42,781 nucleotides of DNA from Acidobacteriaceae bacterium (lineage in GTDB: Bacteria > Acidobacteriota > Terriglobia > Terriglobales > Acidobacteriaceae): positions 1 to 42,781 of the forward strand of contig PKXK01000184.1 of the NCBI GenBank assembly GCA_003132325.1. Direction: 5' to 3'. This document shows positions 7,462-15,243 of the stretch, one piece after another; the stretch's first letter is position 1; every line of letters starts with the position of its first letter. Made by a program: the position numbers and the translations under genes. The notes beneath the pieces were generated by a model. That model was not told the DNA's origin and did no database searches. It saw only the letters and a list, made by a program, of their open reading frames with translations.

Positions 7462-7494
7462 GTCTTTCACCGGCTAGCAGATGCAACCATGGTG

Positions 7495-7570
7495 GGGCGC
7501 GTAGCTCAGGTGGTAGAGCAACGCCCTTTTAAGGCGTGGGTCGCAGGTTCGAATCCTGCCGCGCTCACCA
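7495..7570 (+). tRNA. tRNA-Lys (anticodon TTT)
   Basis: A 76-nt cloverleaf. Acceptor arm 7495-7501 pairs with 7560-7566 (one G-U pair), and the discriminator A and encoded CCA are at 7567-7570. The anticodon stem is 7521-7525 with 7533-7537, loop CTTTTAA, anticodon TTT at 7528-7530. The T arm is GCAGG-TTCGAAT-CCTGC at 7543-7559. All standard features are intact. It flanks the integrase gene and probably supplies the element's attachment site. Confidence 0.97.
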
Positions 7571-7589
7571 ATCTCAGACCCGAATCAAC

Positions 7590-7610
7590 AGGCCCTCTTC
7601 GCGAGGGCCT
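7590..7610 (+). terminator. Terminator-like hairpin after tRNA-Lys
   Basis: AGGCCCTC (7590-7597) pairs perfectly with GAGGGCCT (7603-7610) across a 5-nt TTCGC loop, followed by TTACCATTTT. The 8-bp stem 20 nt after the tRNA CCA end fits an intrinsic terminator of the tRNA transcript, although the T tract is interrupted. Confidence 0.65.
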
Positions 7611-7663
7611 TACCATTTTGTCCGCAAGTTCTCCCCGCCGATACTCTGCGCCATCACGGTAAG

Positions 7664-7681
7664 TTGTGATATACGTCACAA
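7664..7681. promoter_or_regulatory. CRP/FNR-type palindrome upstream of DAHP synthase gene
   Basis: TTGTGATATACGTCACAA is a perfect palindrome in its two 6-nt arms and contains TGTGA-N6-TCACA, the consensus half-site arrangement of CRP-family regulators. It lies about 70 nt before the start at 7753, a suitable position for an activator. A second TGTGA-N6-TCACA occurs at 29566. Binding is inferred from the motif. Confidence 0.6.
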
Positions 7682-7752
7682 ACTGTTGATTTCTTGGAGC
7701 TTAGTAGTTTCGCAGTAGTGATTGATCGCTGCGCGCTGCGTATGATTTTTCC

Positions 7753-8643
7753 GTGCAATTCATGAACCCTAAGTGGAATGGCCAGTTTTCGCATTTCGAT
7801 CTTGTAGCCAGCACCAGCGATGGCGTGCCCAGCGTCGTTCGCGCCGGCGATGTCGAGATCGGGGGCGGCGATTTCGTCGTGATGGCGGGACCCTGTGCGG
7901 TCGAATCCGAGCGGCAGTTGCTGCGGACCGCGGAAGCCGTGGCCGAAGCGGGCGCGCGCGTGCTGCGCGGAGGCGCTTACAAACCACGGTCTTCGCCGTA
8001 TGCCTTTCAAGGTCTGGGCCTCGACGGTCTGAAGATTCTGCGCAAAGCGCGGGAAGAAACCGGGCTGGCGATCGTCACCGAAGCCATGAGCGAGGAAGAC
8101 GTCGAACTGGTCGCCGAGTACGCCGATCTTATGCAGGTGGGCACGCGCAGTATGCAGAACTACGCGCTGCTCGAGAGACTCGGCGGATGTGGGCGACCGG
8201 TGCTGCTGAAGCGGGGGATGACCGCCACGCTCGAGGAGTTGCTGCAATCCGCGCAAATCATCGCGATGAATGGTAATTCGCAGATTGTTCTCTGCGAGCG
8301 CGGTATCCGCACGTTTGAGACGGCGACGCGCAATACCTTGGACATCGCCGCCGTGCCGGTGTTGAAGACCATTTCGCGTCTGCCCGTGATTGTCGATCCC
8401 AGTCATGCCGCTGGAGTGCGGTGCCTGGTCCCGGTGCTGGCGCGGGCTGCAGCGGTCGTGGGCGCGGATGGGCTGTTGGTCGAAGTACATCCCTCGCCCG
8501 ATCAGGCCATGAGCGACGGAGAGCAGTCGCTCACCTTCCGCAATTTCCGCGACATGATGGACGACCTGCAGCCCTATCTGGCGATTCGCGATGCTGCCCG
8601 GCTGACAAGTCCGCAATTGGTAGCGATGGGAGCGGCAGACTAG
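7753..8643 (+). CDS. aroF: 3-deoxy-7-phosphoheptulonate (DAHP) synthase, type I beta
   Basis: Catalyses the first step of the shikimate pathway: phosphoenolpyruvate + erythrose-4-phosphate to DAHP, in the cytosol. 296 aa. Motifs of the KDO8P/DAHP synthase TIM barrel are GPCAVES (46-52, metal-ligand Cys48), [16 protein letters not shown] (72-87), [26 protein letters not shown] (about 154), CERGIRTFE, and VDPSHAAG with the metal-ligand His. There is no chorismate-mutase or ferredoxin-like regulatory extension of full size; about 40 N-terminal residues precede the barrel. The start is GTG 7753; ATG 7762 is an alternative. The next gene overlaps the stop by 1 nt, tying it to the downstream propeller cluster. 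Confidence 0.92.
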   Translation: MQFMNPKWNGQFSHFDLVASTSDGVPSVVRAGDVEIGGGDFVVMAGPCAVESERQLLRTAEAVAEAGARVLRGGAYKPRSSPYAFQGLGLDGLKILRKAREETGLAIVTEAMSEEDVELVAEYADLMQVGTRSMQNYALLERLGGCGRPVLLKRGMTATLEELLQSAQIIAMNGNSQIVLCERGIRTFETATRNTLDIAAVPVLKTISRLPVIVDPSHAAGVRCLVPVLARAAAVVGADGLLVEVHPSPDQAMSDGEQSLTFRNFRDMMDDLQPYLAIRDAARLTSPQLVAMGAAD

Positions 8644-10049
8644 TGCGGATGCGGTCCATCGCGGTGCGCTTATCCTCGCTTGTCATGATGGCTGGAATCG
8701 TTATGGCGGGAATCATGGGATTCGGGCCCACGTTTTCCGTGCTCTCCTCGGGCCCGGATTCCCCCGCATTCCTTTTCACCGTTGCCATGCGGTATGAGCC
8801 GCTGGCATGGGAACGCGGCGCCGACCGATTCAGTTCCGGCGCAAACATATTTCTGCAAGACGCAAACGGCCGCCGTGCGCTGCTCCCACGTTTCGCGGCT
8901 TCTGCCGATCCCACGGTTTCGTTCGATGGCAAGAGTGTGTTGTTCGCCGGCAAGCAGAAGGCCGAGGATCACTGGCAGATCTGGGAGGTTGCCTTGGACG
9001 TAACCACGCCCGGCGCCGTGCCGCGGCGAGTTACTAAGTGCGCCGACGACTGCGTTCGTCCCTTCTACCTGCCGGAAGATCGCGTTGTATATGCAAGGAA
9101 AAGCGCCGGCCGCTGCGTGATTGAGGCTGCCGATCGGGCGTCGGGCAAGACCCTCCAACTAACCTATGGCCCAGGGAACTTCCTGCCCACCGATGTTCTG
9201 CGCGACGGCCGCATTTTGTTTGAAGCAACGCATCCGCTTGGAACCCACGGCGCGCCGGAACTCTATACCGTTTATTCCGATGGCAGCGGAGTGGAATCCT
9301 ATCGCTGCGATCATGGCCCAGCGCGTTACTCCGGCAAGCAGACCACTTCCGGCGACATCGTCTTCGCATCCTCGCATGGCTTGGCACGGTTTACGTCGGC
9401 GCGGGCGGAGGAAGTTCGCATCGCGGCTCCGGCTGGAGAATACGCCGGAGATATCGCCGAGACTCCGTCGGGCGATTGGCTCCTGGCGTGGCGGGATGGG
9501 AAGACTCCATTTCAATTGATGTGGTGGAGACCGGGCGCCGGAGCTCTGCGGTCAGCAGCGGCAGGTTCCGATTTGAATTCGAATTCGGATGTAATCCAGC
9601 CAACGCTCGTTGTGACGCGCACGGTGCCGAAGCGGCATCCCTCGGGCTTGCATGACTGGACCTATGCCAATCTGCTTTGCTTGAATGCCTATACATCGAA
9701 GTACAAGTTTGCTGCCGGATCACTACACTCGGTTCGCCTCTATGCGCGAGATAGCGCGGGGACGGCAAAGCTGCTGGGGACGGCGCCGGTGGAACGTGAC
9801 GGATCGTTCTTTCTTCAAGTCCCCGCCGATCAGCCGTTGCAGATCGAGTTGCTCGACGCCTCCGGCAAAAGCTTAAAGCGGCAAACTGGCTGGTTCTGGA
9901 TGCGCCGCGGCGAACAGCGAGCGTGCGTCGGATGCCACGCGGGCCCTGAAACCGCGCCCGAGAATGCAGTGCCGATGATTCTGTTGAAGTCCACGACCCC
10001 GGCCGACATGACGGGCACAAGTACGCATGTTTCTTCAGGAGGACATTAG
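8643..10049 (+). CDS. Secreted WD40/TolB-like propeller with a C-terminal CxxCH haem site (HZS-alpha-like)
   Basis: 468 aa from GTG 8643, which overlaps the aroF stop (TAGTG); GGGAG lies 10 nt upstream. ATG 8649 is an alternative, and a longer open frame from 8421 only shadows aroF. A hydrophobic signal segment (about residues 10-33) is followed by TolB/WD40-like repeats (DPTVSFDGKSVLFAGK, HWQIWEVAL, RPFYLPEDRVVYA), a middle domain beginning WTYANLLCLNAY, a beta-sandwich (VERDGSFFLQVPADQPLQIELLD) and CVGCH (428-432) for covalent haem c. This order resembles the middle region of the hydrazine synthase alpha subunit family found in many non-anammox bacteria. The substrate is unknown; the location is periplasmic or extracellular. 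It is followed at 1 nt by the FG-GAP gene. Confidence 0.75.
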   Translation: MRMRSIAVRLSSLVMMAGIVMAGIMGFGPTFSVLSSGPDSPAFLFTVAMRYEPLAWERGADRFSSGANIFLQDANGRRALLPRFAASADPTVSFDGKSVLFAGKQKAEDHWQIWEVALDVTTPGAVPRRVTKCADDCVRPFYLPEDRVVYARKSAGRCVIEAADRASGKTLQLTYGPGNFLPTDVLRDGRILFEATHPLGTHGAPELYTVYSDGSGVESYRCDHGPARYSGKQTTSGDIVFASSHGLARFTSARAEEVRIAAPAGEYAGDIAETPSGDWLLAWRDGKTPFQLMWWRPGAGALRSAAAGSDLNSNSDVIQPTLVVTRTVPKRHPSGLHDWTYANLLCLNAYTSKYKFAAGSLHSVRLYARDSAGTAKLLGTAPVERDGSFFLQVPADQPLQIELLDASGKSLKRQTGWFWMRRGEQRACVGCHAGPETAPENAVPMILLKSTTPADMTGTSTHVSSGGH

Positions 10050-10050
10050 A

Positions 10051-11682
10051 TTGATAACTCGAGTCTTCATCTTCCTTCTAATGGCTTCGGCTCTGCTGGC
10101 GCAATCGCCACCGGCGAACCCTCCGGCTCCAATACGTTTTGAAGACGCGACCGCGAAGTCGGGCATTCAATTTACGCACAGCTTCGGCGCGCAACAACTG
10201 GGCTCATTGCTCGAAAGTACCGGTGCGGGGTGTGTCTGGTTCGACTACAACAATGACGGGCTGCCCGACCTCTACGTAGTCAGCGGGAAGCCGCTCGAAG
10301 AGGGAATGCATCCTTACCCGCTGAAACAGCCTCCGGCCTTTGCCCCGCACAATCATCTCTACAGAAACAACGGCGACGGCACGTTCACCGACGTCACCGA
10401 GCAAGCTGGCGTTGCCGCCAACATTTACGGAATGGCCGCGATTGCCGCCAACTTCGACAATGACGGTTTCGTCGATCTGTTTGTTACCGGCTACGGGCGC
10501 GCGATTCTCTATCGTAACAAAGGCGACGGCACATTCGAAGATGTAACCGCAAAAGCCGGCATCAAGGTTGATGGCTGGTCGATCAGTTCCGCCTGGCTTG
10601 ATTACGATCGCGATGGCTGCGTCGACTTATTTGTCGGCCGCTATGTGAAGTTCGATCCCAAATATCGCAACTACTACCCCGCCGATAACTACCCCGGTCC
10701 ACTTGATTATGCGGCAGATACGAACCGTCTCTACCACAATAACTGTAATGGCACGTTCACCGATGTGACCGATAAGTCTGGAATCGGCGCTTACAAAGGC
10801 CGGACGATGGGAGTTACGGCTGCGGATTTTGACGGCGATGGTTATCCCGATATTTACGTGGCCAACGATAAGACGGAAAACTTCCTCTTCCATAACAAGC
10901 ATGACGGCACGTTTGAGGAGATTGCCGCCGATCTCGGCGTCGCCTACGGGCAGAACGGGGAGAACACTTCGGCCATGGGCCCGGTGTTCGCCGACATCGA
11001 GGGTGACGGGCGCATGGATCTTTGGGTGACCGACTCGAAGTACAACCGCCTGATGCATAACACGGGAAAGAAGGGCTTCGAAGATATCGGGCCGAGTTCG
11101 GGAATTTCGCAAGCCACGGCGCAATACACCAGTTGGGGTTCGGGCGTTTACGACTTCGATAATGACGGCTGGCTCGACATTCTGATCTTTCACGGCGGGT
11201 TGATCCACCTGGTTCCGCAGGAGCAGTCCCTGTTTCGCGGGCTGGGCAACGGGAAGTTCGCCGACGTTTCACGCGAGGCGGGTCCGGCGCTCGACGTAAA
11301 GACGGTGTCGCGTGGAGCCTGCTTTGCCGACTACGATAATGACGGAAAAATCGACGCGTTCGTCGTGAACCTCGGCGCGCCCGGTACGTTGCTGCACAAT
11401 GTCACTCAGAACGCCAACCATTGGCTGACCGTGAAGCTGAGAGGGAAGAAGAGTAATCGCGATGGAATTGGCGCGCATCTGGAGTTGCAGTCCGGGGGAC
11501 GCAAGCAGATCGCCGAACGCATTGCCGGATCGGGCTATCTCTCGCAAGACGACGGTCGCGTCCATTTTGGCCTGGGCAGTGCGACGAAGGCCGACAAACT
11601 CACCATCCACTGGCCCAGCGGGCAGGAGCAGGTTCTGGAAAATCTGGCCGTGGATCGCGTGCTCACGGTGGAGGAGCCGTAG
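10051..11682 (+). CDS. Secreted FG-GAP/ASPIC-UnbV (CRTAC1-like) calcium-binding propeller
   Basis: 543 aa. TTG 10051 is chosen because AGGAGG (10037-10042) lies 8 nt upstream and the previous stop ends at 10049; an in-frame ATG at 10027 would precede that site. A signal peptide (ITRVFIFLLMASALLAQ) is followed by seven FG-GAP/VCBS repeats, each with a DxDxDG-type calcium loop (DYNNDG, NFDNDG, DYDRDG, DFDGDG, DIEGDG, DFDNDG, DYDNDG), consistent with a seven-bladed propeller. The C-terminus is an ASPIC/UnbV domain (ANHWLTVKLRGKKSNRDGIGAHL). The family occurs in secreted or surface proteins of acidobacteria, planctomycetes and Bacteroidetes, with no established enzymatic role. Tight coupling suggests it assembles with the haem propellers beside it. 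Confidence 0.85.
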   Translation: MITRVFIFLLMASALLAQSPPANPPAPIRFEDATAKSGIQFTHSFGAQQLGSLLESTGAGCVWFDYNNDGLPDLYVVSGKPLEEGMHPYPLKQPPAFAPHNHLYRNNGDGTFTDVTEQAGVAANIYGMAAIAANFDNDGFVDLFVTGYGRAILYRNKGDGTFEDVTAKAGIKVDGWSISSAWLDYDRDGCVDLFVGRYVKFDPKYRNYYPADNYPGPLDYAADTNRLYHNNCNGTFTDVTDKSGIGAYKGRTMGVTAADFDGDGYPDIYVANDKTENFLFHNKHDGTFEEIAADLGVAYGQNGENTSAMGPVFADIEGDGRMDLWVTDSKYNRLMHNTGKKGFEDIGPSSGISQATAQYTSWGSGVYDFDNDGWLDILIFHGGLIHLVPQEQSLFRGLGNGKFADVSREAGPALDVKTVSRGACFADYDNDGKIDAFVVNLGAPGTLLHNVTQNANHWLTVKLRGKKSNRDGIGAHLELQSGGRKQIAERIAGSGYLSQDDGRVHFGLGSATKADKLTIHWPSGQEQVLENLAVDRVLTVEEP

Positions 11683-13599
11683 ATGCGACTGGCGACCACA
11701 CTGCGCGGCAAGGCAAGGTCGGTTGCGAGTATCGCTCCCTTGTTAGCGGTAACTGTGGCTGTAATTCTCGCACTAATGATGCTGGCGTCTACGGCCAAGC
11801 TTGCATCAGCGCGGTCTAAGTCTGAAATCGGCGAGCGCTACCTGTCGCCGTTGGAAATACTACTCTCGCCGGACGGACGCCAGCTCTACGTTGTTTGCCA
11901 GGCCAGCGACGAGCTACGCGTTGTGGATCTCGAATCGGGCAAGGTTGTGACGGTCGTGCCTCTTGGCCGTGCGCCGCGTGGCATTACGTTATCGCCGCAC
12001 GGCACGCACATCTACGTGACCAATTCCACCGACGATACGGTGTCGGTCGTCGACGCGGCCACGCTGAAAGTGACGCGGACGCTGCCCACCGGATTCGAAC
12101 CCGCTGGCATCGTCATCGACCGGACGGGCGACACGCTCTACGTCGCCAACCGACTGAGCAGCGACATTTCCGTGATCGACGTGAAGACGGGGCAGGAGAC
12201 AAAGCGCCTCCTCGCGGGCCGCGGGGCAAGCTATCTAACGCTGTCGCCCGACGGCAAGTTCATCTACGGCACGCACATTTATCTGAATCCAGGAGCGTTT
12301 CGAACCCCACCGAATTCAGAGATCACCGTCATCGACACCGAGCGGCAGACGGTGGTCGAGCGCAAGCCGATGCACAACGTGGCGGGCGTGTTCCACGTTG
12401 CGCTGTCGGCGGACGGAAAGCTCGGCGTGGCCGCACAGCTTCGTCCCAAGAATCTGGTTCCCCTAGCCCATGTCGAGCATGGTTGGGTGTTCGGCAATTC
12501 GCTCACGCTGTTCGGCGACGACGTAGGCGGAACGGTCCAAGTCCCAATCGACGAACTCGACCGCTATTACTCGCTGCCATGGGGAGTAGTTATCACGCCG
12601 GATAAGTCGAAGATATTTGTAACCACGGCCGCATCGGAGAGCGTAACCGTCATCGATGTCGCGCGGCTTCTAGACTTCGTGCACTCCCGGCACGAGTCCT
12701 TCGTCAACGATCTCTCGGCCTCGGCCAACTATGTAGTGGCAAGGATTCCCGTCGGGCACAATCCCCGCGGCATTTTACTGTCGAAGGATGGCAAGCGGCT
12801 CTATGTGGCGAACCGGCTTGACGACAACATCGCCGTCATCGACACGTCATCCGAAAGAATTGTTTCGACCATCGAGCTCGGCGGCCCGAAAACCATCAAT
12901 GCACTCCGCCGCGGAGAACGCCTGTTTTTCACGGCCGACTACGCCTTTCAGGGGCAGTTCGGCTGCTCCAATTGTCATTTGGATTCGACCATCGACGGCC
13001 TCCAGTGGGACCTGGAGCCCGACGGCTTCGGCAAAGACATTGTCGACAATCGCTCACTCGAAGATCTTTCCGGCACCGAGCCCTTCAAGTGGAACGGCGG
13101 CAATCCTGACATGCCGACCGAATGCGGCCCGCGCACTGAAAAGTTTTTCTTCCGTTCGCAGAGTTTTACCGATCACGAACTCACCGACCTGGTAACTTTT
13201 GTTTACTCGCTCCCCTATCGCCCGAATCGTTATCGCCTGGCCAACGGAGAGCTAACCGCGGCGCAGGAGCGTGGCAAGGCGATCTTCGAGAGGACGACCT
13301 ATAAGAACGGCAAGCCCATTCCTCAGGCTAACCAGTGCACCTATTGCCACAGCGGCCCTAAGTTTACGAACCAGAAGCAACTTGACGTTGGCACGGGTAA
13401 GTCCACCGATCGGTCGCCCGTCCTCGATGTGCCTCACCTCCGCAATGTCGCTTACTCCGCGCCCTATCTGCATGATGGGTCGGCGCGCTCGCTCGAAGAA
13501 ATCTGGACCGTGTTCAATCCGAAAGATACACACGGCGTGAGCAACGATCTTACAAAAGACGGATTGAACGATCTTGTCGAGTATTTGAAAACGTTATGA
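11683..13599 (+). CDS. YVTN beta-propeller fused to a di-haem MauG/cytochrome c peroxidase-like domain
   Basis: 638 aa, ATG directly abutting the preceding TAG. A membrane or signal segment (about 15-42) is followed by YVTN/YncE propeller repeats (LYVVCQASDELRVVDL, IYVTNSTDDTVSVVD, LYVANRLSSDISVID, LYVANRLDDNIAVID) to about residue 400. A two-haem cytochrome c domain follows with CSNCH (428-432) and CTYCH (552-556) and a C-terminal PHLRNVAYSAPYLHDGSARSLEEIW block typical of MauG/bacterial cytochrome c peroxidases. Such domains catalyse peroxide-dependent oxidation or long-range electron transfer in the periplasm; the propeller probably binds the partner or substrate. The next start overlaps the stop (ATGA). 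Confidence 0.88.
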   Translation: MRLATTLRGKARSVASIAPLLAVTVAVILALMMLASTAKLASARSKSEIGERYLSPLEILLSPDGRQLYVVCQASDELRVVDLESGKVVTVVPLGRAPRGITLSPHGTHIYVTNSTDDTVSVVDAATLKVTRTLPTGFEPAGIVIDRTGDTLYVANRLSSDISVIDVKTGQETKRLLAGRGASYLTLSPDGKFIYGTHIYLNPGAFRTPPNSEITVIDTERQTVVERKPMHNVAGVFHVALSADGKLGVAAQLRPKNLVPLAHVEHGWVFGNSLTLFGDDVGGTVQVPIDELDRYYSLPWGVVITPDKSKIFVTTAASESVTVIDVARLLDFVHSRHESFVNDLSASANYVVARIPVGHNPRGILLSKDGKRLYVANRLDDNIAVIDTSSERIVSTIELGGPKTINALRRGERLFFTADYAFQGQFGCSNCHLDSTIDGLQWDLEPDGFGKDIVDNRSLEDLSGTEPFKWNGGNPDMPTECGPRTEKFFFRSQSFTDHELTDLVTFVYSLPYRPNRYRLANGELTAAQERGKAIFERTTYKNGKPIPQANQCTYCHSGPKFTNQKQLDVGTGKSTDRSPVLDVPHLRNVAYSAPYLHDGSARSLEEIWTVFNPKDTHGVSNDLTKDGLNDLVEYLKTL

Positions 13600-14735
13600 A
13601 GATGAAGCCGAGAGCATTCGTTGCGACGCTGGCCGCGATCCTGGTGGTTTCAGTCGCGGCTTCCCTTGCGGCTGCCCAGGATCTTGCCCTGCCCCGCTTC
13701 CGCTGGGAGAACTTCACTACCGCCAACGGCCTGCCCGACAACCACGTTTTCTGCGTCTTAGTCGACGGAAATCGCATCTGGGCGGGCACCGAGAATGGGC
13801 TTGGCCTGTACGAAAACGGCACATGGAAAGTATTTCGCCCAGTCGATGGTCTCGCTCACCGAGCCGTGCTCTCGCTCGCGCTCGACAAACGCAGCGGCGA
13901 CCTGTGGGTGGGCACGATGGGCGGGCTGAGCCGCGTCTCCGCCGGTCGTATCGATAACTTCACGCAGTTGAACTCTGGTTTGAGCAACGACATCGTGTAC
14001 GGAGTCGGCGTGCAGGGCGATTTTGTCTGGACCGCAACCGCCGCCGGGGCCAGCCGTCTGAATACGCGCACCGGCCAATGGGCGCTGTTTAACGAACGCA
14101 ACACTCCGATGTTCGAGATCTGGACCTATAGCGTCAGTCCCGCGGAAGACAAGGTTTACTACGCGGTGTGGGGCGGCGGGGTGCTCGAATACGACGTCAA
14201 GACCGAGCACTGGAAGAACTACGACGACCCCGACGGCGAAACCGAGTTGGTGTTGATGAAGGACCAGGGGCTGATTCACGAGATTACGACATCGGTCAGC
14301 TATGTTGACAAGATCCTCTGGGTCGGGACTTACTTCGGCGCCAGCCGTTACGATGGCCGATACTGGCATAACTTCCTGCAGAAAGACAGTGGTCTGCCGA
14401 GTAACTTTCTCAACCAGATTAAGGCCGTGGATGGCAATCGCGCGTGGTTCTCAACCGACAAAGGACTGGCTTACTACGACGGCGCAAACTGGGCCGTCTA
14501 TCGGCCTGCGCTCGACACCCACAAGCCGGAGATGCTGGTTCGTGACGCTGCAGGCAGCGTCAAGCAGGTGGCAGTCGAAAGCGCGCCCGCGCATAACTAC
14601 ATCCTCGGGGTCGACTTCCAGGGAGACGACCTGTGGGTAGCGACCGCCAAGGGCTTGAGCCACGGCATTCGGCAACATGGTTCGAAGGAAAGTGCGGAAG
14701 CGATTCGAGTTCAATCGCCAAGTGAGAAGAAATGA
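13596..14735 (+). CDS. Secreted Reg_prop-type beta-propeller protein
   Basis: 379 aa, ATG 13596 in a 4-nt overlap with the haem protein. A signal peptide (residues about 5-27, ending ASLAAAQ) is followed by two-component-regulator-propeller repeats (GLPDNHVFCVLVDGNRIWAGTENGLGLYENGTW, with GDLWVGTMGGLSR, VDKILWVGTYFGASRYDGRYW and DDLWVATAKGLSH as further repeats). These form the sensor propeller in hybrid histidine kinases, but here no kinase or transmembrane output follows, so it is a free periplasmic propeller. The C-terminal 25 residues are polar and probably disordered. It is the fourth consecutive propeller gene. Confidence 0.8.
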   Translation: MKMKPRAFVATLAAILVVSVAASLAAAQDLALPRFRWENFTTANGLPDNHVFCVLVDGNRIWAGTENGLGLYENGTWKVFRPVDGLAHRAVLSLALDKRSGDLWVGTMGGLSRVSAGRIDNFTQLNSGLSNDIVYGVGVQGDFVWTATAAGASRLNTRTGQWALFNERNTPMFEIWTYSVSPAEDKVYYAVWGGGVLEYDVKTEHWKNYDDPDGETELVLMKDQGLIHEITTSVSYVDKILWVGTYFGASRYDGRYWHNFLQKDSGLPSNFLNQIKAVDGNRAWFSTDKGLAYYDGANWAVYRPALDTHKPEMLVRDAAGSVKQVAVESAPAHNYILGVDFQGDDLWVATAKGLSHGIRQHGSKESAEAIRVQSPSEKK

Positions 14736-14755
14736 ATTTCTTAAGGAGTAATCCA

Positions 14756-15238
14756 ATGGACGTCGCAGAGCTACTCGCGGAAGTTACCACCGGTCCGGTC
14801 ACAAAACGGGCCATGACCAACCACAAAGTGTTGAACGAGGCCTACGCTTATGGCAGCGCGTTTTCTCGTGGGATGAGGATCGATCTGAATGGACTTGTCA
14901 TCCTGCTGATTTCGGGCACCGCCAGCATCGACGACGAGGGCAAGACGGTCCACGCCGGCGACCTTCGCGCCCAGACGCGGCGCACCTTCGATAACATCAC
15001 CGGGCTGCTCGCTTCCGAAGGCGCTACTTGGCATGACATCGTACGGACGACGTGCTATCTCCGCGACATCGAGCGCGACTATCAGGCCTTCAACGAAGAA
15101 CGCACGGCGTTCTACCAAGAGCAAGGTCTCAACCCTCTGCCGGCTTCGACCGGAATCCAGGCGATTCTCTGCCGCCCGGACTTACTGGTTGAAATCGAAG
15201 CGATCGCCATGTTTCGCCGCGCATCGTCCGGGGAGTAG
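14756..15238 (+). CDS. RidA/YjgF-family protein
   Basis: 160 aa from ATG 14756, chosen because AAGGAG (14743-14748) stands 7 nt upstream; ATG 14732, overlapping the previous stop, is possible. The RidA core is clear: VILLISGTASIDDEGKTVHAGDL, QTRRTFDNITGLLASEGATWHDIVRTTCYLRDI and the terminal CRPDLLVEIEAIAMF with the Arg that binds substrate carboxylates in active RidA enzymes. Family members hydrolyse reactive enamines/imines from PLP chemistry or act in catabolic operons; this one is longer at the N-terminus than classical 128-aa RidA. No signal peptide is seen, so it is cytosolic, in contrast to the secreted neighbours. Confidence 0.85.
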   Translation: MDVAELLAEVTTGPVTKRAMTNHKVLNEAYAYGSAFSRGMRIDLNGLVILLISGTASIDDEGKTVHAGDLRAQTRRTFDNITGLLASEGATWHDIVRTTCYLRDIERDYQAFNEERTAFYQEQGLNPLPASTGIQAILCRPDLLVEIEAIAMFRRASSGE

Positions 15239-15243
15239 AAACC

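Larger units (their letters stand above)
5..7494. mobile_element. Integrated phage-like element (prophage remnant or capsid-encoding satellite), right part
   Basis: Seen: a tyrosine integrase on the + strand abuts a tRNA-Lys gene. Divergently there is a dense - strand block containing an excisionase-like HTH, a Prim-Pol/D5 primase, an HK97-like capsid protein, a second HTH protein, several small coupled ORFs and a tape-measure-like ORF. Established: int + excisionase/AlpA-type HTH + D5 primase is the usual lysogeny and replication module of P4-like satellites and many prophages. Inferred: terminase, portal, protease, lysis and most tail genes are not visible, so the element is either a capsid-forming satellite, a rearranged prophage, or its packaging genes lie left of the window. 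The right boundary is placed between the integrase stop and the tRNA. The left boundary is unknown. Confidence 0.8.

Noticed and set aside
7654-8616. Long antisense ORF opposite aroF (320 aa)
   Set aside because: Its His/Arg/Gln-rich composition is typical of an antisense shadow of a GC-rich gene. DAHP synthase motifs are clear on the + strand.
8421-8642. Extension of the haem-propeller ORF upstream to 8421
   Set aside because: This part is the +1-type shadow of the aroF reading frame. The ribosome site and TAGTG overlap place the start at 8643.
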